Translations under genes and position numbers: made by a program | Shown: positions 12,057 through 20,643 of the stretch, piece by piece | How positions within the stretch are numbered: position 1 is the stretch's first letter | Layout of the letters: the number at the start of each line of letters is the position of its first letter | The notes under the pieces: generated by a model | What the model saw: only the letters and a program-made list of their open reading frames with translations | What the model was told of the DNA's origin: nothing | The model's database searches: none | Assembly (NCBI GenBank): GCA_049287025.1 | Contig: JBAQFA010000054.1 | Location: forward strand, 1 to 31,194 | Length of the DNA: 31,194 bases | Source of the DNA: UBA11710 sp049287025 | GTDB lineage: Bacteria; Patescibacteriota; Patescibacteriia; Magasanikbacterales; UBA922 | Reading direction: 5' to 3'

Positions 12057-13280
12057 CTAATTATTTAATAATATGTCTAAAGTTTCTTTGGCGCATTTTT
12101 CCCAAGAAAATTCTTTTACTCTTTCCAAACCTCGTTCAATATTTTTCATTCTGTATTCTCTGTCTTGAATTAATTTTAAAATCCCATTCTCAATCTCGTC
12201 TATATTATCTGGATCAACATACAAACAAGCATCACCACCCACTTCCTGCGAAGCAGTGTTGTACGACTTGTCCTGAGCGTGGCCGAAGGAAGTCGAACCA
12301 TTCAAACCTGATGCCACGACTGGCACACCACTAGCCATGGCTTCCAAGACAGGAATACCAAACCCTTCATAAAGACTAGGAAAAACAAAAACCTCTGCCC
12401 CATTCATCAAATATGGTAAATCTTCATTTTCAACCCAGCCAGGTGTAATAATATCATTTTTGTAAGAACTGGTATCCACGGCTTCTTTTATTTTTTCATA
12501 GCCATATCCGTTTGAACCAATCAAAACTAATTGGTAATTGGTAAACGCTCGACCTGAGCTCGCGTCGAAGGTTGGTAATTGGTAATTTTTTTTAAGTTTA
12601 TCAAATGCCTCTATAATTCTTTGGGTGTTTTTCTTAGTTTCTAACCGTCCAATATTCAACAGATATGGTTTCTTAATTTCATATTTCTTTAATTTTTGTA
12701 AAATTTCTGTATCATTTTCCGCTAATTTTTTATAGTCCTCATTATATCCATGATAAACGACTTGAACTTTTCCCTTTCTACTTTCTACTTTCAAACTTTC
12801 CAACTCTTTTTTTGTAAACTCCGACGGTACAATCACTTTCCACAATTTTTTCAAAGCCAATTTTGCTGACCAAACACTATACCACTTTTCAAACCAATTA
12901 TAACTATTGGAAAATTTTATGGCGGCAATATCATGCACGGTCATCACAGTTTTTTTGGGATGAATAATTGGAAAAACATGCGCGGGAATAAATAAAACAT
13001 CTGGTGGACTAATTAACATTTCCCAACTCAATCTCACCTGTGTCCACAATCTCCAAGGCTTGCCATGAGCGAAGCCGAATGGAGACCAATGTAAAACTTT
13101 TTCCGTCCAACCATTTGGTAATTTTGATAATTCACCTTGCAAAGGTTTATTTGTATATAAAACAACCCGAATATTTTCGGGTGTTATTTTTTTCATTTCT
13201 TGAATTACATGATAGGCGTACCAACCTACACCTGTCTTTTTTTCTTCATTGGCGCGTGAGGCATCAATACCTATAATCAT
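12057..13280 (-). CDS. Family 4 glycosyltransferase carrying three palindromic insertions
   Basis: A GT-B fold, retaining glycosyltransferase of 407 residues, likely using a sugar nucleotide for surface polysaccharide or glycoprotein. It begins IIGIDASRANEEKKTGVG with the Gly-rich acceptor loop; the donor site is NIGRLETKKNTQRIIEAF and the GT4 signature is FPSLYEGFGIPVLEAMASGVPVV. ATG at 13280 is preferred to TTG at 13286. Three peptides interrupt conserved spacing: SPFGFAHGKP near residue 70, PTFDASSGRAFT near 240 and TSFGHAQDKSYNTAS near 335. Each is encoded by a GC-rich element with a shared core. The frame and core motifs survive, so the protein may still function. It is 3 nt from the MazG-like gene. 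Confidence 0.92.
   Translation of the reverse strand: MIIGIDASRANEEKKTGVGWYAYHVIQEMKKITPENIRVVLYTNKPLQGELSKLPNGWTEKVLHWSPFGFAHGKPWRLWTQVRLSWEMLISPPDVLFIPAHVFPIIHPKKTVMTVHDIAAIKFSNSYNWFEKWYSVWSAKLALKKLWKVIVPSEFTKKELESLKVESRKGKVQVVYHGYNEDYKKLAENDTEILQKLKKYEIKKPYLLNIGRLETKKNTQRIIEAFDKLKKNYQLPTFDASSGRAFTNYQLVLIGSNGYGYEKIKEAVDTSSYKNDIITPGWVENEDLPYLMNGAEVFVFPSLYEGFGIPVLEAMASGVPVVASGLNGSTSFGHAQDKSYNTASQEVGGDACLYVDPDNIDEIENGILKLIQDREYRMKNIERGLERVKEFSWEKCAKETLDILLNN
12261..12298. repeat. In-frame palindromic element, glycosyltransferase copy 1
   Basis: Hairpin arms CGACTT / AAGTCG (12264-12269, 12290-12295). On the minus strand the core reads TTCGGCCACGCTCAGG. It encodes SFGHAQDK, between the ASGLNGS and EVGGDA segments that are normally close together in GT4 enzymes. 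The adjacent TACAACACTGCTTCGCA may be part of the same insertion. Confidence 0.75.
12531..12585. repeat. In-frame element with 14-bp direct repeats, copy 2
   Basis: Perfect 14-bp direct repeats TTGGTAATTGGTAA at 12531-12544 and 12572-12585 flank 27 nt whose minus-strand core is TTCGACGCGAGCTCAGG. The protein therefore contains NYQL twice. Net insertion is 48 nt (16 codons). The direct repeats look like a target duplication, although their own 7-nt periodicity allows slippage. Confidence 0.75.
13053..13083. repeat. In-frame palindromic element, glycosyltransferase copy 3
   Basis: The minus-strand core is TTCGGCTTCGCTCATGG, close to copies 1 and 2. It encodes PFGFAHGKPW immediately before WRLWTQVRLSW, a segment normally preceded directly by a short hydrophobic loop. 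Confidence 0.65.
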
Positions 13281-13286
13281 AAACAA

Positions 13287-13361
13287 TCCAGATATACGGA
13301 TAATCCAGATATACAGATGACATTATTTTATCCGTCAATCTGGATTATCTGGATATTCGGA
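13287..13361. repeat. Palindromic cluster of ATCCAGATA repeats
   Basis: Two direct copies of AATCCAGATATAC, then an inverted arm beginning GTCAATCTGGATTATCTGG, giving a long imperfect hairpin between mreB and the glycosyltransferase. No T-run follows, so it is more likely a repeat element than a terminator. Confidence 0.65.
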
Positions 13362-13364
13362 TAG

Positions 13365-14372
13365 TTATTTAGTAGACAAAATAGACCGCTTGTAAGAATC
13401 AAGATTTTCCAAAGCAATCCCAGTTCCTTTTGCTACGCATAAGAGTGGCTCATCAGCTACATAGCACGGTACGCCAATCGCTTGAGAAACCAATTCATCC
13501 AAATTTCTAAGTAATGAGGAACCACCAGACATAATAATTCCTTTTTCCATAACATCGGCAGATAATTCTGGGGGAGTATCTTGTAAAACTTCTTTAGTTG
13601 CCTCTACCAAACCAGCTAAATCATTTTTCAAGGCTTCGGTGGTGTCATCAGAAGTCACAAGAAGAGATCTTGGTAATCCTGAAATCATATCGCGACCCTT
13701 CACTTCCATACTCAGTGGCTTATCCATAAACATAGCTGAACCAATTTCAATTTTAATTTTTTCGGCACTTCTCTCTCCAATTGCCAAACCATATTTACGA
13801 CGAACAAATTCCGCAATCGAAGCATCAAATCTATTTCCACCAATTCTGACTGATCCACAAGACACAATACCGCCAAGAGAAATCACAGCAATTTCGGCTG
13901 TACCACCACCAATGTCCATAATCATGTGTCCTGAAGCACTGCCAATTGGAATATCAGCCCCAATGGCTGCCACAATTGGTTCCTTTATAATATATGCACT
14001 ACGCGCACCGGCTGCCATGGCCGCATCCACCACTGCTCTTCTTTCAGTTGAAGTAATTCCCGCTGGCACAGCAATCATTACCTCGGGACGAAATAATCTC
14101 ACTCCACCAAGTGCTTTATTTATAAAATAACGCAACATCGCTTCAGTAGTATGATAATTAGCAATCACACCATCTTTTAATGGACGTTCGGCAATAATAG
14201 TATCTGGAGTACGACCAATCATATCTTTAGCTTCTACACCCACAGCCAAAACCTTTCCATCTTCTCTAGAAATGGCCACAACCGATGGTTCATTAATAAC
14301 AATACCCCGTTTTGGCACATGGACCAAAATGTTCGTTGTTCCCAAATCAATTGCCACTTTCTTTATTAACAT
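13365..14372 (-). CDS. mreB: Rod-shape protein MreB (actin homologue)
   Basis: Bacterial actin that forms membrane-associated filaments guiding cell-wall synthesis. 335 residues from ATG at 14372. Phosphate-1 loop AIDLGTTNILVHV is at the start, ERPLKDGVIANYHTTEAML is a classic MreB segment, phosphate-2 is MDIGGGTAEIAVISLGG, and IIMSGGSSLLRNLDEL is the adenosine loop. The frame is open 12 codons further upstream from a TTG, but that part comes from a palindromic leader. It is downstream of the DUF4012 gene and upstream of a glycosyltransferase, in a cell-envelope cluster. MreC/MreD are not in this window. Confidence 0.96.
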   Translation of the reverse strand: MLIKKVAIDLGTTNILVHVPKRGIVINEPSVVAISREDGKVLAVGVEAKDMIGRTPDTIIAERPLKDGVIANYHTTEAMLRYFINKALGGVRLFRPEVMIAVPAGITSTERRAVVDAAMAAGARSAYIIKEPIVAAIGADIPIGSASGHMIMDIGGGTAEIAVISLGGIVSCGSVRIGGNRFDASIAEFVRRKYGLAIGERSAEKIKIEIGSAMFMDKPLSMEVKGRDMISGLPRSLLVTSDDTTEALKNDLAGLVEATKEVLQDTPPELSADVMEKGIIMSGGSSLLRNLDELVSQAIGVPCYVADEPLLCVAKGTGIALENLDSYKRSILSTK

Positions 14373-14384
14373 AAAATCATATGG

Positions 14385-14424
14385 CAGATAGCAGATATCA
14401 TGTAACAATGCTATCTACTATCTG
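14385..14424. repeat. Palindrome between DUF4012 gene and mreB
   Basis: Arms CAGATAGCAGATA and the near-complement CTATCTACTATCTG surround TCATGTAACAAT. The element overlaps the stop codon of the DUF4012 gene and supplies its last codons (TDSR). Its loop TGTTACATGAT recurs in the tpiA leader (about 3298-3308). Confidence 0.65.
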
Positions 14425-15868
14425 TTATTTGAATATTAAATTCCCTGTCCACTTTCAAATCACCAACATACTCATACACCTGGTCTCCCCACTCTCCCTC
14501 AGCTTCACTTGGTTTGGCTGACACTATATTTTTACCAAAATTTTGCTCTAAAGTCAACTTGTTGTTCAAAGTCCCTAATTGCTTCTGAACAAATAAAGTA
14601 TATACATTATCTTTGATTACGCTTTCTGGGGGATAATAAGTGAATTTCAAACTCTTGGTTTGTCCTGGTTCAATGGCAATAAACGCCCCAAACCATTGTT
14701 TACCTAGTTCTTCACCTTTTTCCACTTCACCGGTTTCTTTAGTTCTATCCCATTTCATGGCTCCATCAGCCGAAATCAATTCACTACCAACCGGTACAAA
14801 AATTCTCGCATAAGTCCGATAACGAGTGGTTCGCCAATCAAAACCACCGGTGTGATTATATACCATTTCCGCTGTTGCTACTAGACGACCGGTTTCATCT
14901 TTTTTAATTGAATATTTTAATTCTCGATTTATAGAATGATCAGTTTTCAAAGCAGCCAAATTGGCGTCTACCCAAAGCAGATAATCACCGGCCACGTTTT
15001 TTACTTCTCCTGACCAACCTTTTTCTTTAATTATTTTTTCCAAATCTGGTTCTAAAGAATAAACCATTATATGTCTTTGTTCAGCCATTTCATTAAACAT
15101 TTTAAAATAGCCGTTCAAATCAAAAATAAAATCAGTTTTAACTTTGCTCATTACTACCGACATTAAATCACCTATAATATCTTTGCGATTTTTTTTATCA
15201 ATACCCTTATTAGCAAATTCATATTCCACTTCATATTCCAATTTTTCAGTCACATTATTAGCTGTAAACTCTACACCATCCACAGTCACTGGCCCAATTT
15301 TTTCCAAAAGTCTTTCTAAAACCACTGGTGTGACAGCAATCACAGCGTCAATATTATTTGCTTCCACCCCGTTTTCACCTTTGTATAAAGTCAACATCTG
15401 CTTGGCGCTTTCAGAAAAATCTGGTGACCAATTAGCATCGCGAAAATACCAACGATCTACTCCCAAATGTTTACTAAGCGCGTCAGGTGGCGTTATTTTA
15501 AAATCCTCCGGCGTATATCTATCCAAATTTTCTGTGCCATCCAATTTTACAATATTAACACTGCCTTTATCAATTTTTACAATTGCATATACACCAATAA
15601 AACCACCACTTGGTCTAAGTTCAGTATTATTTTCAAAAATAAATAAATAAGTCATTGGTTTGGAAAATCCCAAAAGTCGAGGCGCCAATTGGACTAGGTC
15701 TCTATTTTCATCCCCAACTTGTTTTTTCACTTGATCCTGAACAAAAGTAGATTGAAAAATCTTTTCAACAGAAAAAGTCTTAAAACTTTTGTAAGCCAAA
15801 AAACCCAAACCTGCTAATACAGCTAAAAACAGTAAACAAAATTTTGAACAAAACAATTTACGAATCAT
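14411..15868 (-). CDS. DUF4012 membrane-anchored protein
   Basis: A 485-residue protein with one hydrophobic segment at residues 10-27 after a short basic start (MIRKLFCSKF), so the bulk is expected outside the membrane. The DUF4012 hallmark ENNTELRPSGGFIGVYAIV is at about 77-96, followed by LGVDRWYFRDANWSPDFSESA, both very characteristic of this domain in Gram-positives and Patescibacteria. Function is not established; it is often near surface polysaccharide genes, as here (glycosyltransferase upstream, mreB downstream). The C-terminal TDSR and stop lie inside a palindromic repeat. Starts 15 nt after the GT2 stop. Confidence 0.92.
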   Translation of the reverse strand: MIRKLFCSKFCLLFLAVLAGLGFLAYKSFKTFSVEKIFQSTFVQDQVKKQVGDENRDLVQLAPRLLGFSKPMTYLFIFENNTELRPSGGFIGVYAIVKIDKGSVNIVKLDGTENLDRYTPEDFKITPPDALSKHLGVDRWYFRDANWSPDFSESAKQMLTLYKGENGVEANNIDAVIAVTPVVLERLLEKIGPVTVDGVEFTANNVTEKLEYEVEYEFANKGIDKKNRKDIIGDLMSVVMSKVKTDFIFDLNGYFKMFNEMAEQRHIMVYSLEPDLEKIIKEKGWSGEVKNVAGDYLLWVDANLAALKTDHSINRELKYSIKKDETGRLVATAEMVYNHTGGFDWRTTRYRTYARIFVPVGSELISADGAMKWDRTKETGEVEKGEELGKQWFGAFIAIEPGQTKSLKFTYYPPESVIKDNVYTLFVQKQLGTLNNKLTLEQNFGKNIVSAKPSEAEGEWGDQVYEYVGDLKVDREFNIQITDSR

Positions 15869-15883
15869 AGTTTTCTAATTATA

Positions 15884-17371
15884 CTACTTTCTCTTCTTAA
15901 TTGACACATTAAACCCAAGATATTTACCAAGCATAAGATGGGTGACTGCATCAATCGCGGGAATCGCGGAAATAAAAATCATTGACACTGGCAATAATGC
16001 CCACTGCAAAATCATAAAAATATATTTATGTCGGGGATGTGATTCTGGCCGACGGGGCAAAAGTGGAATGCTCAAAATTGCTGACAAAAACAAACCGAGC
16101 ATAGACATCATCATGAGTGTCTCCAAAATATGAGGCGCATTGAAAAATAAAGCACTTTGTCGAACTGACTCTGGTGCCACCCACATAGGCAAACGACCAA
16201 GCAGAGTAATAATAATCGCTACAAGTGCCCAAGACCACTTCCCTTCCCATTCCACAAATACCCATTTAAACTTTTTCCACCAAGGAATTAAATTACCTTT
16301 TTTCCTGAATTGCCACAATAAATATGGGATATGTTCTGTGCCCCAAGCCCAACGTCGTTGTTGTTTATAAAGGTTGATCAGACTCTGCCACCAAGAATCA
16401 TCACGCACTGTATCCATAGACACCGGAATATACATGGGTGTCACTTCATAATTACCATTATAGGCAATTAGACATTGATAAAAAATCCGAGAATCTTCGC
16501 TCACAATTTTCTTATCATGATAACCAGCATCCACAATCGCCCGGAAACTCATAGAATGAGAAGAGAAAGTGACCAGAGCATCTTGACGAGCTAGAGAGGT
16601 CAATGTCCAAAAAGTCGTACCAAAGGCCATAATCCGGAGCATAGCGGGTGAATCCCACATATTATTATTGTACAAAGCAATTGGCTGAAAAGAAGAATGC
16701 GTTGGATTCGGATGAGTACAATAAAGATAAGTAAGATAAGAAAAATATTGTGAATGACAAATTGTATCTATGTCAAAAATTGTCGCAATCACATTGTCAT
16801 AATTCCACCCCTTACTATCAATATATTTTTTCATCTCACGTTCGGCATAATTTAGATTGGAGCCTTTTCCCGGAATTTCATCAAGTAAATTGGCTGGGTG
16901 CATTACACCAACAATATCACCAAAACAATGACCAAAAGTTTGTTTAATATTTTGCAAAATCAATTCATAATTTTCTTTTTGTCGTTCTTCACCCGCAATC
17001 ACAATCACAAATTTGTCTTTATCATAAGCCGATTCACACACACTCTCTATGGCTGATTTTACCACATCCCAAGTTTCATTATATAAAGTAAGAAACACGA
17101 CATGGTGTTTATCAGAAAAATTATTTACTTCACTATACAATTTTTCTTTCCAATTCATTTGCCGAGTGGTTCTAAATCTGCTCCAAGATAAAATTAGATA
17201 AAAAGCAAAATTAATTACTTTCAATACCCAATAAATATCAAATACAATAATAAAATAAATCATCCAGAGTGGACGAATAAAAGCCAACAAAATTCCCAAT
17301 ACCAAAGTAAGCCAGACTGATATACCTGGTAAAATTTCGTATAATCGGTATCGTTGGTAATCACTTAGCAT
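15884..17371 (-). CDS. Membrane family 2 glycosyltransferase
   Basis: A 495-residue processive-type glycosyltransferase. Two N-terminal transmembrane segments (about 15-35 and 38-62), then a cytosolic GT-A domain: HHVVFLTLYNETWDVV, the metal-binding FDIDT (Asp200, Asp202), SEDSR (catalytic base region, about 291-295) and QQRRW (337-341), the set seen in cellulose/hyaluronan-synthase relatives. Three or four C-terminal membrane segments follow. The substrate is unknown; export or synthesis of a surface polysaccharide is likely. It lies 3 nt after the transglutaminase-like gene and 15 nt before DUF4012. Confidence 0.92.
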   Translation of the reverse strand: MLSDYQRYRLYEILPGISVWLTLVLGILLAFIRPLWMIYFIIVFDIYWVLKVINFAFYLILSWSRFRTTRQMNWKEKLYSEVNNFSDKHHVVFLTLYNETWDVVKSAIESVCESAYDKDKFVIVIAGEERQKENYELILQNIKQTFGHCFGDIVGVMHPANLLDEIPGKGSNLNYAEREMKKYIDSKGWNYDNVIATIFDIDTICHSQYFSYLTYLYCTHPNPTHSSFQPIALYNNNMWDSPAMLRIMAFGTTFWTLTSLARQDALVTFSSHSMSFRAIVDAGYHDKKIVSEDSRIFYQCLIAYNGNYEVTPMYIPVSMDTVRDDSWWQSLINLYKQQRRWAWGTEHIPYLLWQFRKKGNLIPWWKKFKWVFVEWEGKWSWALVAIIITLLGRLPMWVAPESVRQSALFFNAPHILETLMMMSMLGLFLSAILSIPLLPRRPESHPRHKYIFMILQWALLPVSMIFISAIPAIDAVTHLMLGKYLGFNVSIKKRK

Positions 17372-17374
17372 AAA

Positions 17375-20359
17375 TTAATCCTCTTCTTTTTTATTAATTA
17401 CAAAAAAATGTTTACCAGAATCTGGGTTTACTAATTCAATATATTTTTTTCCATTCCTTTCCACCACAGTGCCATTAATTTCACCTCTGCGCCAACGAAT
17501 TACTGTATCCTCCATTCCACCTTCTTCAATCTCCTTCGCTTCTTCATCAGAATCAACACCCAACAGTTCTTTCATAACCATTTTTTTCAGCTGCTTCTCT
17601 CCTTGTTTGTAGTTCCACTCAGCTACCACTCTAGTAATTCTTTCTAATATTGGCTTATTATTTTCTAACCAAACATCTAATCGTTTTTCCAAGTCTTCCT
17701 TCGTATCAGCTCCACCATTATAAGGAAAATTCTTTTCATGAAAATCTAATTTTTCGCCTCTGCCTTCTGGTTCAGGACGAGTATAGGCCAGAGGTATTGG
17801 TAAATATTGAGAAACTAATGAAGTTACTAATTTTTTGATATAAACCTCCCGAGCATCAAGATTCACACCATCATCAACAATATAAGGAGCTGGATAAGCT
17901 GGTCTCATGTCTGGTTTTATTTTTGTAGGAATTTTTTGTTCAACACCAGTCAACAATGGATTAAAAAATAATCTCAGCTTTTTTATTGCTTGAGGATAAA
18001 AAGACTCTAAACTACTTAAAAACTTTTCATAGTCATCCCTATAATATAAATAGTCATGGAGATACTTTTCTTTTTTAACACCTTTTTTGTATTGAAAGAC
18101 AAATTGTATATTGGAAAGCACTTCTAAAATTTTTGAAAGAAATGAAGATGCATATTCACTTTTTATAACAGGTTTTTTCCCGTCTATTTCTATACTATTG
18201 CTACGCATCTCAGTATTATGACTATGTAAATGTTGCCAAGGCACACAATATTCTTGTTCTAAAGCCCACAGCTTTCTTGCCTGTACAATTAATTCATCCA
18301 AACTTTTTCTACCATTTTCTCTATCTAAAACTTCTAATTCTAATAAACTCTCGTCAGATTTTTTTTGAGCGGCCTCAGTATATTTTATGTCTTTTCTAGA
18401 TTTTTTGGGTGTTGTATCTAGCACTTTCCAACGGTCTTCGTCTTTATTATAATAAGTCAAAAAAGCATGTGGCTCTTGACCTAAAGGAAAATTATATTCA
18501 ATACTACTTTTACTTTCATCCCAACCAACATCACCCTCTAACCCCACTGACTTCCCTATTGATATTTTATCAACATTCGGTATACGTCCTGTAAAACTAT
18601 GCTTTTCTTTTTTATAATCATGTTCAGCCCCACCACCAAAATTATAACCACTTGACAGACGTACTGGAATATCCAACATTTGTAAAACTACATATACCAG
18701 TCTATTTACGTCAAAACAATTACCTGATTCTGCTAGAATAATTTTTTCCAAATCAGTTTTACCTGATTGTGATTTAATTCTTATTCTGTCAATAAAATTT
18801 TTGGCATATGAATATCGACCAAAATAGTCTTCGATACTATGGATAAGTTCATCTATGTTGGTAATTTTTTTCCACTCTTGAATCTGCGCAGACAACTCCG
18901 GGACATTGCTTAGATCAAGAGTCCTAGCTTCTACATCGGTTGTAAGATTGTGTCTAGAATATATATAACTAGTTTTATTTTTTAAAAACCAAGCTAAATG
19001 TATTGGGGTTTCTTCTTTTCTTAAATCAACTGTGGCGTATGTTAATTTGAGATTTACTTTCTTCACTTCTTCTGGTATTTGTTTGGTATCAAAATACAAA
19101 AATCCACGTTCGTCATGAAATAAACTTAACTCAACTTCTTGAATTTTATTTTTTTGTTTATCAAAATAATTGGCTTTCAAATATAAAGGGGCAAAAAAGG
19201 TTGACTCTCTATCTCTCTTCCACAACTGAGGTAAACACATCATCTTTGTGTTTGGGTTAGCTAATTCGTGTACATCTACTTCACCAATTGAAAAATGTAA
19301 CAATGTCCTGCTACTTTCAATATTATGTATCAAACCTTCGTGTTTAGCATCGCGTTCTACATCAGTATACTTTTTTAAATTGGACTCTTCGCCAAAACTA
19401 GGATCACTTTCAAAACTATCATCTCCAGAATTATATTTTGCATATTCTTCCAATGATACATAAACTCCATTCATGTTAAAACGAGAACGACCTCTAAAAA
19501 AAGCTGGGCTTTCTACACCTAAAGTAAACAAAGGCTGTTTACTCTTAAATTTAAAACCTGAAGCTCCGGGTTTTTGTGATAATCTATTTTTATTTAAAAA
19601 GGATTTTAATGATTTTGCTCTAATAAATTCTGGCTTTAATACAGACAACACAGCCATTAATAATTCTGCCAATTTCTTTACAGGGTAAATCACCAACTCG
19701 GCCACACTCATTGTCGTGGCACCTAATTCAACCAATAGTTTAATTATTTTTCTTTTAAATTTATTTTTTATATTTTTAATTTTATCCATTAAGCCAGTTT
19801 CATCCTTATTATCCTTTTGGTCATTACTTGTTAATTTTTCTTCATCCAGACTTAATTCTGGCTGTTCAGATTCAGCATTTCTTTTTTCAGAAATTAATTT
19901 CTCCTGCTCTAACAGCTGTTCAAAATCAATATTAAAATAATCTTGGCAAACTGATTTTAATTTTTCTAGACTAAAATTAATAAATTCACTTTGTAATTCT
20001 TTTTTATCTGTATCAAAACCAAATCTAAAATGGCTAACAGCCACATATAATTCTTCGGTCCTTGGTTTTAGACTTAAAAATCTAACAAAATATTCATCTC
20101 TTTTTGTAGACATTTCACTTTTTAACTTTTCTAAAGCCTGCACCAGTATATTATAATTTTCTCCTTCAACTACGTTGGTTGTTAAAAAATGAATAAAATC
20201 TTTTATTGATATTAAAAAATCATAAAACTGTTTTTCCTTAGTGGGTTTATTATTTGTAACAAAAACTCTAGAGTCTTCAGGCGGAGTCTCTTCTTCTGAT
20301 CCTTTCGACATCTCTAAGTCAAATTTCTTAATTTTACCTTCGTCAGTTTCAAAAACCAT
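17375..20359 (-). CDS. Large transglutaminase-like protein, 994 aa
   Basis: The central region has a transglutaminase/papain-like core: Cys near 547 in ESGNCFDVNRLVYVV, His near 631 in EPHAFLTYYN and Asp near 647 in WKVLDTTPKK, in the right order and spacing. Such domains act as proteases, amidases or crosslinkers. The first 240 residues are charged and helical, ending in a basic segment (KNKFKRKIIKLL) and a moderately hydrophobic stretch around residues 207-240 that might touch the membrane; no signal peptide is seen. The C-terminal 300 residues are of unknown type, ending in a small strand-rich segment (GTVVERNGKKYIELVNPDSG). Tightly coupled to the GT2 gene, so an envelope role is plausible but inferred. 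Confidence 0.85.
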   Translation of the reverse strand: MVFETDEGKIKKFDLEMSKGSEEETPPEDSRVFVTNNKPTKEKQFYDFLISIKDFIHFLTTNVVEGENYNILVQALEKLKSEMSTKRDEYFVRFLSLKPRTEELYVAVSHFRFGFDTDKKELQSEFINFSLEKLKSVCQDYFNIDFEQLLEQEKLISEKRNAESEQPELSLDEEKLTSNDQKDNKDETGLMDKIKNIKNKFKRKIIKLLVELGATTMSVAELVIYPVKKLAELLMAVLSVLKPEFIRAKSLKSFLNKNRLSQKPGASGFKFKSKQPLFTLGVESPAFFRGRSRFNMNGVYVSLEEYAKYNSGDDSFESDPSFGEESNLKKYTDVERDAKHEGLIHNIESSRTLLHFSIGEVDVHELANPNTKMMCLPQLWKRDRESTFFAPLYLKANYFDKQKNKIQEVELSLFHDERGFLYFDTKQIPEEVKKVNLKLTYATVDLRKEETPIHLAWFLKNKTSYIYSRHNLTTDVEARTLDLSNVPELSAQIQEWKKITNIDELIHSIEDYFGRYSYAKNFIDRIRIKSQSGKTDLEKIILAESGNCFDVNRLVYVVLQMLDIPVRLSSGYNFGGGAEHDYKKEKHSFTGRIPNVDKISIGKSVGLEGDVGWDESKSSIEYNFPLGQEPHAFLTYYNKDEDRWKVLDTTPKKSRKDIKYTEAAQKKSDESLLELEVLDRENGRKSLDELIVQARKLWALEQEYCVPWQHLHSHNTEMRSNSIEIDGKKPVIKSEYASSFLSKILEVLSNIQFVFQYKKGVKKEKYLHDYLYYRDDYEKFLSSLESFYPQAIKKLRLFFNPLLTGVEQKIPTKIKPDMRPAYPAPYIVDDGVNLDAREVYIKKLVTSLVSQYLPIPLAYTRPEPEGRGEKLDFHEKNFPYNGGADTKEDLEKRLDVWLENNKPILERITRVVAEWNYKQGEKQLKKMVMKELLGVDSDEEAKEIEEGGMEDTVIRWRRGEINGTVVERNGKKYIELVNPDSGKHFFVINKKEED

Positions 20360-20370
20360 ATTTAAAATTA

Positions 20371-20643
20371 TTACTCTATTTTGAACTTATTAAATTCTGT
20401 AACTTCAACTTCTTTCCACTCTTCTTGTACCATTTCAACCTTGGCCAACCGAGGTCCTATTTTACACCATTCTAGCAACTTTTTCAATGCTTCTTCTTCA
20501 CCTTCGGCCACAACTTCTACTGTACCATCTGGCATATTTTTTACATAACCAACTACGCCAAACTCTTTGGCTTTTTCTACTGTAGTTTCACGAAAATATA
20601 CGCCTTGCACTTTGCCGTAGATTTTGAGGTGAAGTTGTTTCAT
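20371..20643 (-). CDS. acyP: Acylphosphatase
   Basis: Hydrolyses the carboxyl-phosphate bond of acyl phosphates. 90 residues, family length. The phosphate-binding loop is GKVQGVYFR with catalytic Arg18, and Asn36 is in GYVKNMPDG. The start ATG overlaps the TGA stop of the PEP-swivel gene by 4 nt (ATGA), so translation is coupled. The large transglutaminase-like gene begins 11 nt after its stop. Confidence 0.96.
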   Translation of the reverse strand: MKQLHLKIYGKVQGVYFRETTVEKAKEFGVVGYVKNMPDGTVEVVAEGEEEALKKLLEWCKIGPRLAKVEMVQEEWKEVEVTEFNKFKIE

